64,000 bases of DNA from Macrostomum hystrix (Eukaryota; Platyhelminthes; Macrostomidae): NCBI GenBank assembly GCA_950097015.1, contig CATNEN010000034.1, positions 1,068,501-1,132,500 on the forward strand, read 5' to 3'. The notes below the pieces were generated by a model, which did no database searches, had not been told where the DNA came from, and worked only from the letters and a program-made list of their open reading frames with translations. The position numbers and the translations under genes are program-made. Position 1 is the first letter of the stretch, and every line of letters begins with the position of its first letter. Below, in pieces: positions 34,201-45,699 of the stretch.

Positions 34201-37200
34201 ATTGAACTAGCATTTTAGCCCCCCCCGACCAGGAAGCATTCAAAATTTCCTAGCGATCTCAATGTCACAGCGCAATTCAAGTTCACAGTTGAATGAAATC
34301 GGGAACCGGAGTTTAAGCCTAGTCGATGTCACTAACTTAGTGCGAGCAATATATAGACTAGTACTCACAAGCCCCTGAATCAGTGACGTAATAACATGGC
34401 CCGATTACATTACTTAATGCACACTCTGCGCACAGTCGGTGCAGGAATTTTCAACCGCCGTAACCATGGAAACAACGACAGTCAGCTTCGACGATTGCAC
34501 GAAGTGTCTTCATCGCTGGCCATCTCAGCTGGGGAGGCTCCGGGCAGGCGCCGCCTGCTAGAGTCAGCCTCTGATCCGAACGCGACCTACTACAATTACT
34601 TGTGCGAGAGGGTCAATGCGAGCACCCGCACTGCGGTGGCCTGGGAGAATTGCGACGCAGAGAAAGCGACAGGGAATCTGGGCGGCTGGATTGTGCTGTA
34701 CATTGTGTGCACCATCATCATCTTCATTGGTGAGTGCGCAACTAACCATATTGTAATATATGCTGGAGGGCTGCCCGCACTTGCACATCATTTGTACACT
34801 GGCACACGCTCAGACTGGTGTCGGATGGTCTATAGGATCTGAGACCATTTTGTTATCATCGGGTTCATTATTATTGGGTTAGCCCTCTCGGGCGTAAGTT
34901 TTACAAGCCCACAAGCCCACAAGCGACTGCGCCTAAAATATTTTAAATGGACTCTAAGAGCCCAATTCGAGACGTTGCAGGGACATTGTGTTAGAGGCAA
35001 ACACGTTAACCGCCCGCTAAGCAAGTAAACCGCGAATAAAGGGGTCTGTGTCAGAGCGGTCAGAAACGAGCTCGATTCCGAGATGAGGCCACATTTATTT
35101 AAGGCGCAGCCGCGGAGAGAAGGCTTGGGGGCTTGTCGTGCAATTTACACCCTTGAGGGCCAGCCTCCAAGGCACAGTGAAGGACACTGCCTGACGATGA
35201 GAAAGTCAGGGCGGATGTACACACCTGTGTGAGCGTACGTCTGTGTACAGTATCAGTGTACGTGTGTGCTCAAGAGTTAGCGGAATGGGCAGAATGGCTC
35301 CTCGCTGGCTGCGGGTCTAGTGTCACCAAATGATGTGGCATTGCCCGCAGCCCTCCTGCAAATATTATTATTCTTGAGCCAGTATTAGATGATATTAGAA
35401 GATATGAAGATTTTAGGAAAAGTTATCCTCGTGCCATAGTTTAAGCCCTACATAAAATCGCACCTTGGTAAACTAATAAACTAAAAAGTAAACTGACAGT
35501 TACAAGCTTAGAAACCCAGACGCATAAATCATTTGAGTTCCAGTTATCCTATGCTCATGCGGCTTCCTTCCGCTGAGCTCACAGTGTGACCATGGAATTG
35601 CTAACTCAAACTATTATAGTAGAAATTTTCAAGGCAAATCACTGCCCATAGATTCTCATAGGATGGGGTGGGTCAGTTTGCTTGGCTGTGCTCATCCGTG
35701 GCTGAGCACACTAAAGGGCGAGTGTCTATGCCATGAGCCCCCCAGGCCATTAGGCCTCTTTAATGACGAGCCTGTGAGACCTGTCTTCTCTTACCTCTCC
35801 TCTCCCCCCTCTCCCCTCCTCGATCTCCGCCCTGATTCCAGAGAAGCCTTCTCTAGCCTCGTTGAGCAGAGCTGAGCAGCCTGAGGCTCCTCCTCTGTCT
35901 GACCTGAATAAAAGTTCCTGTTCAGAATCAGAATCATCTCTGACAGCGCGAGACTGGCTTGTCATAGCTGGCGATCAAAAGCATGTTTCATAGGCCTATT
36001 TTATCATTTTGACAATGAGGGCTTCCACTCTATATTCTGATAGTGAAGATTTCCTACGCCTGATTGTAAGAATCAGTTCGTTGTCTTGGCAACCGTCTTT
36101 TAGGTAAATGGGGAGCCGTCAACTTTGAGATCTTGAAGCCTATGTGATCCTGAATGAATCTTTAAGCGAACTTGTAGATTGTTGGCAGATCGCTTCAGGA
36201 TTGTCGTCAGATTTCTTCAGGATTGTTGTCAGATTTCTTCAGGATTGTTGTCAGATTCATTCAGTCAGATTCATTCAGAATTGTTGTCAGATTCCTTCAG
36301 GATTGTTGTCAGATTCCTTCAGGATTGTTGCAAGATTCCTTCAGGATTGTTGTCAGATTTCTTCAGGATTGTCGTCAGATTCCCTCAGGATTGTTGTCAG
36401 ATTTCTTCAGGATTGTTGTCAGATTTCTTCAGGATTGTTGTCAGATTCATTCAGAATTGTTGTCAGATTCCTTCAGGATTGTTGTCAGATTCCTTCAGGA
36501 TTGTTGCAAGATTCCTTCAGGATTGTTGTCAGATTTCTTCAGGATTGTTGCAAGATTTGTTCAGGATTGTTGTCAGATTCCCTCAGGATTGTTGTCAGAT
36601 TTCTTCAGGATTGTTGTCAGATTCATTCAGGATTGTTGTCAGATTCCTTCAGGATTGTTGCAAGATTCCTTCAGGATTGTTGTCAGATTTCTTCAGGATT
36701 GTTGCAAGATTTGTTCAGGATTGTTGTCAGATTCCCTCAGGATTGTTGTCAGATTCCTTCAGGATTTTTGTCAAATTCCTTTTTAGTTGTTAGCAGATTT
36801 AATTCAAGTCATATTTAACAACACTTTTCCAGCCGTGGCCATTGTGTGCGACGACTTCTTCGTGCCCTCGCTGGAAATCATCTCAGAGAAGTTGAAGCTC
36901 ACAGAGGATGTGGCCGGAGCCACCTTCATGGCCGCTGGCAGCTCAGCGCCTGAGCTTTTCAGCTCTGTGGCAGCCGTTTCATTCGACTCGGACGCTGGGG
37001 TTGGCACCATCGCGGGGTGAGTAGAATCTCCCCCTACCCTGTCTGATCTCACCCTACCCTGTCTGATCTCACCCTACCCTGTCTGATCTCACCCTACCCT
37101 GTCTGATCTCACCCTACCCTGTCTGATCTCACCCTACCCTGTCTGATCTCACCCTACACTGTCTGATCTCACCCTTCCCCTGTCTGATCTCACCCTTGCC

Positions 37201-40200
37201 TGAATGATCTCACCCTACACTGTCTGATCTCACCCTACCCTGTCTGATCTCACCTTACCCTGTCTGATCTCACCCTACCCTGTCTGATCTCACCCTCCCC
37301 CTGTCTGATCTCACCCTTGCCTGAATGATCTCACCCTACACTGTCTGATCTCACCTTACCCTGTCTGATCTCACCCTACCCTGTCTGATCTCACCCTACC
37401 CTGTCTGATCTCACCCTACACTGTCTGATCTCACCCTTCCCCTGTCTGATCTCACCCTTGCCTGAATGATCTCACCCTACACTGTCTGATCTCACCCTAC
37501 CCTGTCTGTTCTCACCCTACACTGTCTGATCTCACCCTTCCCCTGTCTGATCTCACCCTTGCCTGAATGATCTCAAATTTTTTTCTCACGACAAAATAAA
37601 CAAAAATCTCACTGAGCTGTCAATTAAGATTCTGATAAAAAAATGGACACTGCAGATCGGCTGTGTTCAACCTGCTGGTGATCATCTCCCTGACTGCCGC
37701 CTTCGCTGGCAAGGTGAGTTCAAATCTATTCGGTCCTAATGAATTCCCGAGCTCTTTTTACCTCGAGACTTACGAATGCAATGGCGGTCCGTCAAATCCA
37801 AGCTAGCGGCCCGTCTAATCCAAGCTAGCGGCCCGTCAAATCCAAGCTAGCGGCCCGTCTAATCCAAGCTAGCGGCCCGTCAAATCCAAGCTAGCGCCCC
37901 TCCAAATCCAAGCTAGCGGTCCGTCAAATCCAAGCTAGCGCCCCTCCAAATCCAAGCTAGCGGCTCGTCAAATCCAAGCTAGCGGTCCGTCAAATCCAAG
38001 CTAGCGGCCCGTCAAATCCAAGCTAGCGGCCCGTCAAATCCAAGCTAGCGGCCCGTCAAATCCAAGCTAGCGGCCCGTCAAATCCAAGCTAGCGGCCCGT
38101 CAAATCCAAGCTAGCGGCCCGTCAAATCCAAGCTAGCGGCCCGTCAAATCCAAGCTAGCGGCCCGTCTAATCCAAGCTGGCATCCCTCTAAATCCAAGCT
38201 GGCATCCCTCTAAATCCAAGCTGGCATCCCTTTAAATCCAAGCTGGCATCCCTCCGAATCCAAGCTGGCATCCCTCCAAATCCAAGCTGGCATCCCTCCA
38301 AATCCAAGCTGGCATCCCTCCGAATCCAAGCTGCCATTTCTCCAAATCCAAGCTGGCATCCCTCCGAATCCAAGCTGGCATCCCGTCCGAATCCAAGCTG
38401 GCGCCCGTCCAAATCCAGGCTGCATCTCTCCGAATCCAAGCTGGCGCCCCTCCAGATAAAACGTGGCAACCCTCAATAAATGTCCTGGCCACGTGACTGC
38501 CTGTAAGCTAATGAAGCCCCGGATTCGAACTCGGTAACCTTGGTGCTATAATATCCTTGTCGCAGATTCTTCACCTCGACTGGAGACCCCTGGCTCGCGA
38601 CTCCATCTTCTATCTGATCTCCATCGCCTACTTCATTGTCATGATGTATGACACAGTAGTGCAGATCTGGGATGCAGTTGTACTGTTGGTTCTCTACGCA
38701 ATCTACATTGTCATCATGGTGCTGAATCCGCGGCTGATGGACAAACTCGCCGAGCTGGAGAAGAAGTGTCTCTGCCATTGGTTAGACAGAATTTCGCTTT
38801 GCTTTACTGGAGCAATTAAATTGCCTCAGGTCTATTCAGAGAAATATTCTGCACACACATGTTAGACGCGAGTTTGAACAGTGAGACACAATAAAAACAT
38901 GTTAGACGCGAGTTTGAACAGTGGGACACAATAAAAACATGTTAGACACGAGTTTGAACAGTGGGACACATAAAAAACATGTTAGACACGAGTTTGAACA
39001 GTGGGACACAATAAAAACATGTTAGACACGAGTTTGAACAGTGGGACACAATAAAACATGTTAGACACAAGTTTGAACAGTGGGACACAATAAAAACATG
39101 TTAGACACGAGTTTGAACAGTGGGACACAATAAAAACATGTTAGACACGAGTTTGAACAGTGGGACACAATAAAAACATGTTAGACACGAGTTTGAACAG
39201 TGGGACACAATAAAAACATGTTAGACACGAGTTTGAATAGTGGGACACAATAAAAAAATGTTAGACACGAGTTTGAACAGTGAGACACAACAAATTGGCC
39301 TTCAGAGAGTCAGAATTCTAAAGCGGCAGGATACTGCTCACATTTTCAGCCGGGTTCAGCCAGCCGAAGAGGAGCAACAAGTGGAACCGGTTGCCGAGGA
39401 ATCCGAAGCTGATACGGGACGGAGGGTGAGACTGCGGGGGAAAGGGAGGGTAAGACTGCGGGGGGAGAGGGAGGGTAAGACTGCGGGGGGATGGGTGGGT
39501 GAGACTGCGGGGGAGAGGGAGGGTGAGACTGCGGGGGAGAGGGAGGGTGAGACTGCGGGGGATGGGTGGGTGAGACTGCGGGGGATGGGTGGGTGAGACT
39601 GTGGGGGAGAGGGAGGGTGAGACTGCGGGGGATGGGTGGGTGAGACTGTGGGGGAGAGGGAGGGTGAGACTGCGGGGGAGAGGGAGGGTGAGACTGCGGG
39701 GGATGGATGGGTGAGACTGCGGGGGATGGGTGGGTGAGACTGCGTACTGCATTGACGGGAGTAAGCCTGTGAAGTGAGGACAGTTGAATGATGGACATCT
39801 GCACCCTCCGCAGGCCTCCGTGCTGTCCGCAGCCAGCGCGCACAGCCTGGAGAAGCGGCAGTTCCGTCACGATCGCCGGAACTCGGTGCTGCTAAACCTG
39901 CACAGCTCGCCATCCGGAATGCGCACTGAACGGAGGGGCAGCGTGGCGCAGTCCACTGTGAGTACCTTCAGGCTGTTAGCTATCTTCTTCAGGCTGTTTG
40001 CTATCCTCTTCAGGCTGTTTGCTATCCTCTTCAGGCTATTAGCTATCCTCTTCAGGCTGTTTGCTATCCTCTTCAGGCTGTTTGCTATCCTCTTCAGGCT
40101 ATTAGCTATCCTCTTCAGGCTGTTTGCTATCCTCTTCAGGCTGTTAGCTATCCTCTTCAGGTTATCAACTATCTTCAGGGCCTTTGTCTACTCTACACTC

Positions 40201-43200
40201 TCGTTATTAGGGTATGCATCATTATCTTCCCATCCACTCTCCACTTTGGCTATCTTCGTCGGGGTATTATTAGTAATAGTCTATTGGCTGACCAGCAGGT
40301 ATGCACACCCTTTAAATGCACATTCGTCCCTGCGCTGTCGCGCCTCGTAGCCACCTCACTCCTTGCTCTTTACTCTCCATATTCTCCTATTGGCTGACCA
40401 GCAGGTATGCACACCCTTTAAATGCACATTCGTCCCTGGGTTGTCCCGCCTCGTAGCCACCTCACTCCTTGCTCTTTACTCTCCATATTCTCCTATTGGC
40501 TGACCAGCAGGTATGCACACCCTTTAAATGCACATTCGTCCCTGGGTTGTCCCGCCTCGTAGCCACCTCACCCCTTGCTCTTTACTCTCCATATCCTCCT
40601 ATTGGCTGCCCCACTGTCTAAAAGTACATTCGCGTCCACTGGTCGCGAATGTCGGAAGGTCTAATTTATACGCTCGTATTTAAAGCTAGTTTAACTCAGT
40701 AAAATAGGAAGTCGCTTAAAATACGTTCCTCCTCAGATTTTGGAGTCTTGCATCATTCCCGAGGAAAAAAAGCAGGAGGAAGTGGACCTCGGCACGCACG
40801 AAGTCACATTTCAGTTTCAGGAATTTGAGACCTCCACAGTGAGATTCGCGTTAATGAAGCCAATCGTAAAAAACGAGTTTCTCTCTCATACATTGCCTGC
40901 TAAATCTTCAATGACATGTGTACTATGAGTAGCTGTTGCGAATTTCTAATAATCTAATAATCTAATAATCTAATTTTTACTGATAATCTAATTGAATTTG
41001 ATACTGCAGCTTTTGTTTGGTTTGACTTGTCTAAAAATCGCTTTTTATAATATTATAGCTATTCATCAGTAGTTTGTCTTAGTAATAAAAAACCTAAAAG
41101 GTTGGGCACTCAAAAACGCACCAGATTGCGACCGAGGCAGCTGCAGCCTTAAGTACATCAATCCGTTGCGACAGCGGCGTTGGCGCTGGCAGCGACTCCT
41201 GCAGACCGTCATCGGCCGAATCAGCGGGAGACGTGCAAAAGGAAGGAGACTCTGGTGACCGACGGCGGAGGCCGCGGCGGCTGCCTCAAAAGCCGGTGCC
41301 CGACGGGGCGATCGGGGAGCTTGGGCTGAACGGTCAGCGACAGGTCCTGGTCAGTCGACACTCGTTGCCACCGTTGCGCCTTAACCAGGCGCCTGTTCTT
41401 CAGCAGCAACAGCAGCAGCAGCTGGACACCCTGCCGCCCATTCACCTTCAGCAACTGCGCAATCAGGGCCAGCAGCTCTGTCGACCACCTTTTGAGGTTG
41501 CCGAACTTTTGGAATCCGACTTGAAGCTCCCAAGGGTCCTTCAACTGGCCGCAACCTCACTGGGTCCTTCAACTGGCCGCAACCTCACTGGGTCCTTCAA
41601 CTGGCCGCAACCTCACTGGGTCCTTCAACTGGCTGCAACCTCACTGGGTCCTTCAACTGGCCGTAACCTCACTGGGTCCTTCAACTGGCTGCAACCTCAC
41701 TGTGTCTTTCAACTGGCCGCAACCTCACTGGGTCCTTCAACTGGCCGCAACCTCACTGGGTCCTTCAACTGGCTGCAACCTCACTGGGTCCTTCAACTGG
41801 CTGCAACCTCACTGGGTCCTTCAACTGGCCGCAACCTCACTGGGTCCTTCAACTGGCTGCAACCTCACTGGGTCCTTCAACTGGCTGCAACCTCACTGGG
41901 TCCTTCAACTGGCCGCAACCTCACTGGGTCCTTCAACTGGCCGCAACCTCACTGGGTCCTTCAACTAGCCGCAACCTCACTGGGTCCTTCAACTGGCTGC
42001 AACCTCACTGGGTCCTTCAACTGGCTGCAACCTCACTGGGTCCTTCAACTGGCCGCAACCTCACTGGGTCCTTCAACTAGCCGCAACCTCACTGGGTCCT
42101 TCAACTAGCCGCAACCTCACTGGGTCCTTCAACTGGCTGCAACCTCACTGTGTCCTTAAATCGGATCCTTCGAAACATGCCTAGGCAAACTTTTATTTCC
42201 GCTTGAGGCGGTACAGCTAACTCACTCTAACGAATATGAAAGAAAAGTTCAACGAAAAATGCTCCCAGCTTCTTTGTTAGAAAAGTCAAAACATTGCATC
42301 TTTCAGTCCACGCTGAAAGAAGAGGACCCGGCTGCTGGCGCGAGCAACAGCGACATTTTTGCTAACGGAAGCAGCAATGCCAGGAAGAGGCCGGACAGCA
42401 AAACTGGAGGCGAAGGCGACGGCGATAGAGAAGGCGATGACGACGATGACGATGAAGACGCCAGGATCAAGTGCTGCAGCTGCTGCTCCTGCTGCCCGGA
42501 CATCCGTGGCGCTCCGCCGACGAAGTCAGAAACAATGACGCCGGCCAAGTGGGCTGTCTATGTGCTGAAGTGGATCGTCTTTGTGCTGGCCTTCCCATTC
42601 CTGTGCTTGTTCAGCTGGACCATTCCCGAGTGCTCAAAGGAGCACCTCAAGTGAGCTCGCGGGATGACTGAGCAGGGCGCACAGACAACATTGTCTGGGG
42701 GGTAGCTGTAAAAGTACATCACAAGCGCACCTTCAACTTCTACAGAAAATACTTCATAGCCAGCTTCTTGATGTCGGTGCTGTGGATCGCTGCCCTGTCC
42801 TTCGGCATGGTGACTGTGGTGGCCAGGCTGGGCTGCCTGCTCGGAGTTGACACTTTCGTGATGTCCCTGGTGGTGCTAGCAGCTGGCACCAGCGTGCCGG
42901 TGAGGGCCCAGCTGCTCATATTGACAGGTTTGATTGGTTTAGACTCACAAGCAGCTCACCAACCTTCTCTAAAATGCCGCTCAGGATCTGCTCAGCTCCA
43001 TCATCGTTGCCAGGGATGGCTTTGGCGACATGGCCGTGTCGAACGCCATCGGCTCCAACGTGTTCGACATCAACATGGGCCTCGGCCTGCCGTTCTTCAT
43101 CCGGCTCTGCATCAACAAGATTGTTCCGCTGGACATGTTCAGCGACAATGAGAGGGTGAGCTGCGGACCAAGGACACCCCACAGGACACCCACTGTGCCT

Positions 43201-43797
43201 GACACTACCCTGTCCCGGACTCCAATCCACGGGACACCCACTGTCCCAGACTCCAATCTACGGGACACCCACTGTCCCAGACTCCAATCCACGGGACACC
43301 CACTGTCCCAGACACCAATCCACGGGTCACCCACTGTCCCAGACACCAATCCACGGGTCACCCACTATCCCAGACACCAATCCACGGGACACCCACTGTC
43401 CCAGACACCAATCCACGGGACACCCACTGTCCCAGACTCCAATCCACGGGTCACCCACTGTCCAATCCACGGGTCACCCACTGTCCCAGACTCCAATCCA
43501 CGGGACACCCACTGTCCCAGACTGCAATCCACGGGACACCCACTGTCCCAGACACTAGTAGCCCACTAGCCACAACAATCCGCATTGCAGAGAAGCTACT
43601 GCGAAGGCCACATGAAGATGATTCCACACGTCAAATTCGGTATTATTCTAATCATACTGCTAGTGATCGCTATTGCAGTGATCGGAATTGCCAGATTCCG
43701 TCTAGGCAAGATCATTGGCGTATCGTTCTTCATCCTGTACATAGCGTTCCTAGTGTACGCGTTCTGTCAGGAATTTCTCTGCAACTACGACTGCTGA
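31285..43797 (+). CDS. SLC24A: K+-dependent Na+/Ca2+ exchanger, SLC24A3/4/5-like
   Basis: Thirteen exons: 31285-31432, 34436-34729, 36833-37016, 37656-37713, 38566-38780, 39350-39425, 39814-39957, 40737-40838, 41125-41349, 42307-42650, 42746-42899, 42985-43155, 43591-43797. All phases agree; 773 residues. An N-terminal hydrophobic segment (signal peptide or TM0) is followed by an NATYYNYLC lumenal part. The alpha-1 repeat has [13 protein letters not shown] and [11 protein letters not shown]; alpha-2 has [14 protein letters not shown] and [15 protein letters not shown], including the conserved Glu and the two Asp ion ligands. [15 protein letters not shown] and DMAVSN resemble NCKX3/4 more than NCKX1/2. 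The cytosolic loop (exons 6-10) is long and low-complexity, with a D-run and a CCSCCSCCP cysteine cluster that might be acylated. Exon 2 start is the least certain join. Exchanges K+ and Ca2+ for Na+ at plasma or trans-Golgi membranes. Confidence 0.9.
31441..31640. repeat. 14-bp minisatellite at the start of SLC24 intron 1
   Basis: About 14 copies of gggatctgagatgt, beginning 9 bp after the exon 1 donor. Confidence 0.95.
31706..33411. repeat. 60-62-bp satellite in SLC24 intron 1, about 28 copies
   Basis: Landmarks in each unit are agctagtcatgcagtcaagg, a run of 5-8 T followed by acagacg, and cactaatctctgcac. Copies are almost identical except for T-run length. In the sense of the gene, each unit has a branch-point-like actaat and a T-tract plus ACAG, much like a 3' splice site. 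Confidence 0.97.
33412..34435. other. rest of SLC24 intron 1
   Basis: Unique sequence with no gene recognised. Ends at the proposed acceptor (ctgcgcacag, 34435). Confidence 0.45.
34765..35032 (-). mobile_element. diverged SINE copy in SLC24 intron 2
   Basis: Minus-strand copy of the tRNA-derived SINE, about 265 bp with internal deletions and many changes. It is recognisable by gggctgcccgcacttgcaca, the gccctctcgggcgtaa block and the head remnant ggcaaacacgttaaccg. It is older than its neighbour. Confidence 0.75.
35041..35372 (+). mobile_element. SINE copy in SLC24 intron 2
   Basis: Plus-strand copy. The head ggggtctgtgtcagagcggt has lost about 25 bases between A and B boxes; B-box-like gagctcgattcc follows, then the body, and an (ATT)n tail at about 35362. 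With the copy at 34765 it forms a head-to-head inverted pair. Confidence 0.85.
36186..36785. repeat. 22-bp minisatellite at the end of SLC24 intron 2
   Basis: About 27 copies with core aggattgttgtcagattcct. The array ends about 47 bp before exon 3. Variants ttgcaagatt and attcattcag recur in blocks, which points to multi-unit duplications. Open in all three plus-strand frames because the unit lacks stops. Confidence 0.96.
37028..37575. repeat. 20-bp minisatellite in SLC24 intron 3
   Basis: About 27 copies of ctgtctgatctcacccta with variants (acactg, ttcccctg, ttgcctgaa). It starts about 10 bp after the exon 3 donor. A block of variant units about 120 bp long recurs. Confidence 0.95.
37783..38465. 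repeat. 22-bp minisatellite in SLC24 intron 4
   Basis: About 31 copies in two sub-families: aatccaagctagcggcccgt up to about 38170, then aatccaagctggcatccctc. Confidence 0.95.
38505..38551 (-). mobile_element. tRNA-like / SINE head fragment before SLC24 exon 5
   Basis: On the minus strand it reads agcaccaaggttaccgagtt then cgaatccggggc, a good B box with the same caccaaggt lead-in as the SINE heads. Only about 45 bp are recognisable, just upstream of the exon 5 acceptor. Confidence 0.45.
38859..39290. repeat. 40-bp minisatellite in SLC24 intron 5
   Basis: About 11 copies with core gttagacacgagtttgaaca. The gttagaca start of the unit equals the bases at the exon 5 donor (cattg|gttagaca). Confidence 0.95.
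39424..39745. repeat. 24-bp minisatellite starting at the SLC24 exon 6 donor
   Basis: About 13 copies of gggtgagactgcgggggaga. The first copy is the 5' splice site itself (39425|39426), so each unit repeats gg|gtgaga or gg|gtaaga. Confidence 0.95.
39965..40165. repeat. 21-bp minisatellite in SLC24 intron 7
   Basis: About nine copies of ttcaggctgtttgctatcct, beginning 7 bp after the exon 7 donor. The tcctcttcag|g part looks like a 3' splice site. Confidence 0.93.
40275..40610. repeat. about 106-bp tandem repeat, three copies
   Basis: Three near-identical copies starting ctattggctgaccagcaggt, in the same intron as the 21-bp array. Confidence 0.93.
41536..42160. repeat. 28-bp minisatellite in SLC24 intron 9
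   Basis: About 22 copies with core actgggtccttcaactggcc. Variants ggctgc, ggccgc and tagccgc alternate. Confidence 0.96.
43175..43560. repeat. 31-bp minisatellite in SLC24 intron 12
   Basis: About 12 copies with core acacccactgtcccagac, then tccaatccacggg. It starts about 20 bp after the exon 12 donor. Confidence 0.95.
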
Positions 43798-43989
43798 TAG
43801 ACCTGCTGCACTAGGCTGAACAAAATCAGCTTAGCAACTAGCTTTTGCTTGGATTTGACCGCATGGCGTGGCACTAATATGTCCTCAATAGATGCCATTG
43901 ACACTTTGCTTTAGTTTGTTTATATTTTGCTACTTAAATGACTTGTAGCACGAGCTATGCTTTTTCTGATGCTTTGCAATTCAATAGGA

Positions 43990-45400
43990 TTTGCAGGAAG
44001 TATAGAATTGGCTATTTTTTAATGACAGGGAGGATGGGATTGGCTACTGAATGACAGGGAGGATGGGATTGGCTATTTTTGAATGACAGGGAGGATGGGA
44101 TTGGCTATTTTTGAATGACAGGGAGGATGGGATTGGCTATTTTTGAATGACAGGGAGGATGGGATTGGCTACTGAATGACAGTGAGGATGGGATTGGCTA
44201 CTGAATGACAGTGAGGATGGGATTGGCTATTTTTGAATGACAGGGAGGATGGGATTGGCTATTTTTGAATGACAGGGAGGATGGGATTGGCTACTGAATG
44301 ACAGGGAGGATGGGATTGGCTACTGAATGACAGTGAGGATGGGATTGGCTACTGAATGACAGTGAGGATGGGATTGGCTACTGAATGACAGTGAGGATGG
44401 GATTGGCTACTGAATGACAGTGAGGATGGGATTGGCTACTGAATGACAGTGAGGATGGGATTGGCTACTGAATGACAGTGAGGATGGGATTGGCTACTGA
44501 ATGACAGTGAGGATGGGATTGGCTACTGAATGACAGTGAGGATGGGATTGGCTACTGAATGACAGTGAGGATGGGATTGGCTACTGAATGACAGTGAGGA
44601 TGGGATTGGCTACTGAATGACAGTGAGGATGGGATTGGCTACTGAATGACAGTGAGGATGGGATTGGCTACTGAATGACAGTGAGGATGGGATTGGCTAC
44701 TGAATGACAGTGAGGATGGGATTGGCTACTGAATGACAGTGAGGATGGGATTGGCTACTGAATGACAGTGAGGATGGGATTGGCTACTGAATGACAGTGA
44801 GGATGGGATTGGCTACTGAATGACAGTGAGGATGGGATTGGCTACTGAATGACAGTGAGGATGGGATTGGCTACTGAATGACAGTGAGGATGGGATTGGC
44901 TACTGAATGACAGTGAGGATGGGATTGGCTACTGAATGACAGTGAGGATGGGATTGGCTACTGAATGACAGTGAGGATGGGATTGGCTACTGAATGACAG
45001 TGAGGATGGGATTGGCTACTGAATGACAGTGAGGATGGGATTGGCTACTGAATGACAGTGAGGATGGGATTGGCTACTGAATGACAGTGAGGATGGGATT
45101 GGCTACTGAATGACAGTGAGGATGGGATTGGCTACTGAATGACAGTGAGGATGGGATTGGCTACTGAATGACAGTGAGGATGGGATTGGCTACTGAATGA
45201 CAGTGAGGATGGGATTGGCTACTGAATGACAGTGAGGATGGGATTGGCTACTGAATGACAGTGAGGATGGGATTGGCTACTGAATGACAGTGAGGATGGG
45301 ATTGGCTACTGAATGACAGTGAGGATGGGATTGGCTACTGAATGACAGGGAGGATGGGGTTGGCTACTGAATGACAGGGAGGATGGGATTGGCTGCTGAA
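43990..45400. repeat. 29-bp satellite 3' of SLC24, about 48 copies
   Basis: Core aggatgggattggctactga, then atgacagtg. The left end mixes a longer unit (ctatttttgaatgacaggg) with the short one; the middle is a long run of identical units, so it expanded recently. Each copy contains acagtgagg. Confidence 0.97.
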
Positions 45401-45514
45401 TGTGTACAGTAGGCTACTAACTGGATTAAACTGTTGAGAAGCCACAGTTACAAACTACTGTACCTCTGAAAATCTTTCCTGCACAATTATCTTTTTCCTG
45501 TCCACTATTTTTTC

Positions 45515-45520
45515 AATAAA
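45515..45520 (+). terminator. possible SLC24 polyadenylation signal
   Basis: AATAAA in a T-rich context about 1.7 kb after the stop. If used, the 29-bp satellite would be part of the 3' untranslated region. A nearer signal was not seen. Confidence 0.25.
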
Positions 45521-45699
45521 AGTAGTAATAACTGTACTCTCTTTATTTGATTTGAGCAGGCCTTACAAATAAGCGCCCAGTGTTCCCAGCGGCTTCATCT
45601 GCTGACAATTTATTATCTGAGTTTTTTAAGATTTCAATACTAATTCTTTTATATAATAAAAAAAAAAAAATTCCTGAAATTTAAAGCAAAAAACTGCCT

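Noticed and set aside
34396-34435. Alternative SLC24 start at the ATG at 34396
   Set aside because: Possible, but exon 1 at 31285 gives a signal-type hydrophobic segment and joins in phase at ctgcgcacag|tc. Kept as the less likely model.
43030-43569. Proline/threonine-rich frame running on from SLC24 exon 12
   Set aside because: It is read-through into the intron 12 minisatellite. The next exon, 43591-43797, completes the protein in phase.
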